Made by a program: the position numbers and the translations under genes. A stretch of 39,696 nt of DNA, taken from an uncultured Collinsella sp. (GTDB lineage Bacteria; Actinomycetota; Coriobacteriia; Coriobacteriales; Coriobacteriaceae). This document shows positions 39,413 through 39,696 of this stretch, piece after piece. Every line of letters starts with the position of its first letter. The stretch's first letter is position 1. Below the pieces are notes generated by a model that was not told where the DNA came from, did no database searches, and saw nothing but the letters and a program-made list of their open reading frames with translations. The stretch lies in assembly GCA_902479065.1 (NCBI GenBank), contig CABSNM010000018.1, positions 1-39,696 on the forward strand. The letters run 5' to 3'.

Positions 39413-39656
39413 GGTCCCCCTGGTTGCGATGTGCAAAATCGCGAGTATTCAGCACCTGTTCAGCCGTAGATGGTAGCTCGCGCGGCTGGCTTTGCCTTTT
39501 TGACAGTAGTTAATCCACATCCTTAATAAAAATGTGGAATAAATATTTACTAGACGGCCTCTTCGCCCTAAAAGTTCGTCTAACAATCGGCCGATTCTAT
39601 GCCTCCGGCGGAGAAATTGCAGAATACTCCGATTTTTGCACGGCCCGAGGGGGACC
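39413..39656. mobile_element. MITE-like 244-bp element with inverted ends
   Basis: The left end begins GGTCCCCCT (39413-39421) and contains GTGCAAAATCGCGAGTATTC (39431-39450). The right end carries GAATACTCCGATTTTTGCAC (39622-39641) and AGGGGGACC (39648-39656), the near-complement in mirrored order. The interior is AT-rich and non-coding, with a hairpin CCACAT/ATGTGG (39515-39537) and promoter-like TTGACA (39500-39505), 18 nt, TAATAA. No transposase is present. It fills most of the gene-free stretch 39378-39696. Confidence 0.7.
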
Positions 39657-39696
39657 ACCTGTCGTTTGAGGCTGCGATAAGTGGAACTGCCTTAGG

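Noticed and set aside
39449..39658. Minus-strand 69-codon frame in the last element
   Set aside because: It lies between and within the inverted ends, has no Shine-Dalgarno and shows no protein features.

Overview
This window reads as chromosomal DNA of a high-GC, gut-type actinobacterium of the class Coriobacteriia, most like Collinsella. That assignment is an inference. It rests on GC-rich codon use, a large BTAD-type regulator, a type III glutamine synthetase, fermentative dehydrogenases beside a polyferredoxin, and a fused MurT-GatD protein. No rRNA, phage or CRISPR array was found. One tRNA (Glu, UUC) is present.

Layout. 1-455 is a non-coding repeat region. 456-5364 (+) holds a patatin-like phospholipase, rplM-rpsI, glmM, an orphan glucose-type PTS EIIA, and nagB behind a long structured leader. 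5814-8810 (+) is a 998-residue STAND-ATPase/BTAD regulator. 8871-11897 (-) holds yhbY, a SAM methyltransferase and a UPF0210/DUF711 protein, with a 134-bp cruciform-like repeat between the last two. 12006-18471 (-) is a methionine/one-carbon operon: metF, a stand-alone MetH reactivation protein and metH. A lower-GC type II restriction-modification pair sits inside it and its nuclease gene overlaps the metH start. 18898-20985 (+) is glutamine synthetase III.

21050-21807 is a repeat island around tRNA-Glu, with a 221-bp inverted-repeat element, a tRNA 3'-half remnant and a composite of short palindromes. 21808-26147 (-) is an operon of two helical-repeat proteins and the MurT-GatD fusion, which amidates lipid II. 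26648-31641 (+) is a fermentation block: an iron alcohol dehydrogenase, two tandem glycerol-dehydrogenase paralogs and a four-cluster ferredoxin protein.

31773-37084 is a sugar locus. A GntR regulator and a zinc polyol-type dehydrogenase are divergent from a PTS EIIBC and a GH4 6-phospho-alpha-glucosidase. Repeated TCTAGA-centred sites lie on both promoters. The EIIBC has no EIIA domain, so the EIIA at 3866-4363 could serve it. A testable reading is uptake of alpha-glucosides, possibly glucosyl-polyols such as maltitol, with the dehydrogenase oxidising the released polyol.

37212-38683 (+) is ychF plus a small DUF1648-type membrane protein. 38693-39377 is a divergent pair, an unknown protein and a small XRE regulator, around a perfect 24-bp palindrome. 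The window ends in a second inverted-repeat element (39413-39656).

Starts were chosen from Shine-Dalgarno sequences and family alignment, often downstream of the longest possible start. All functions are read from motifs without database searches.
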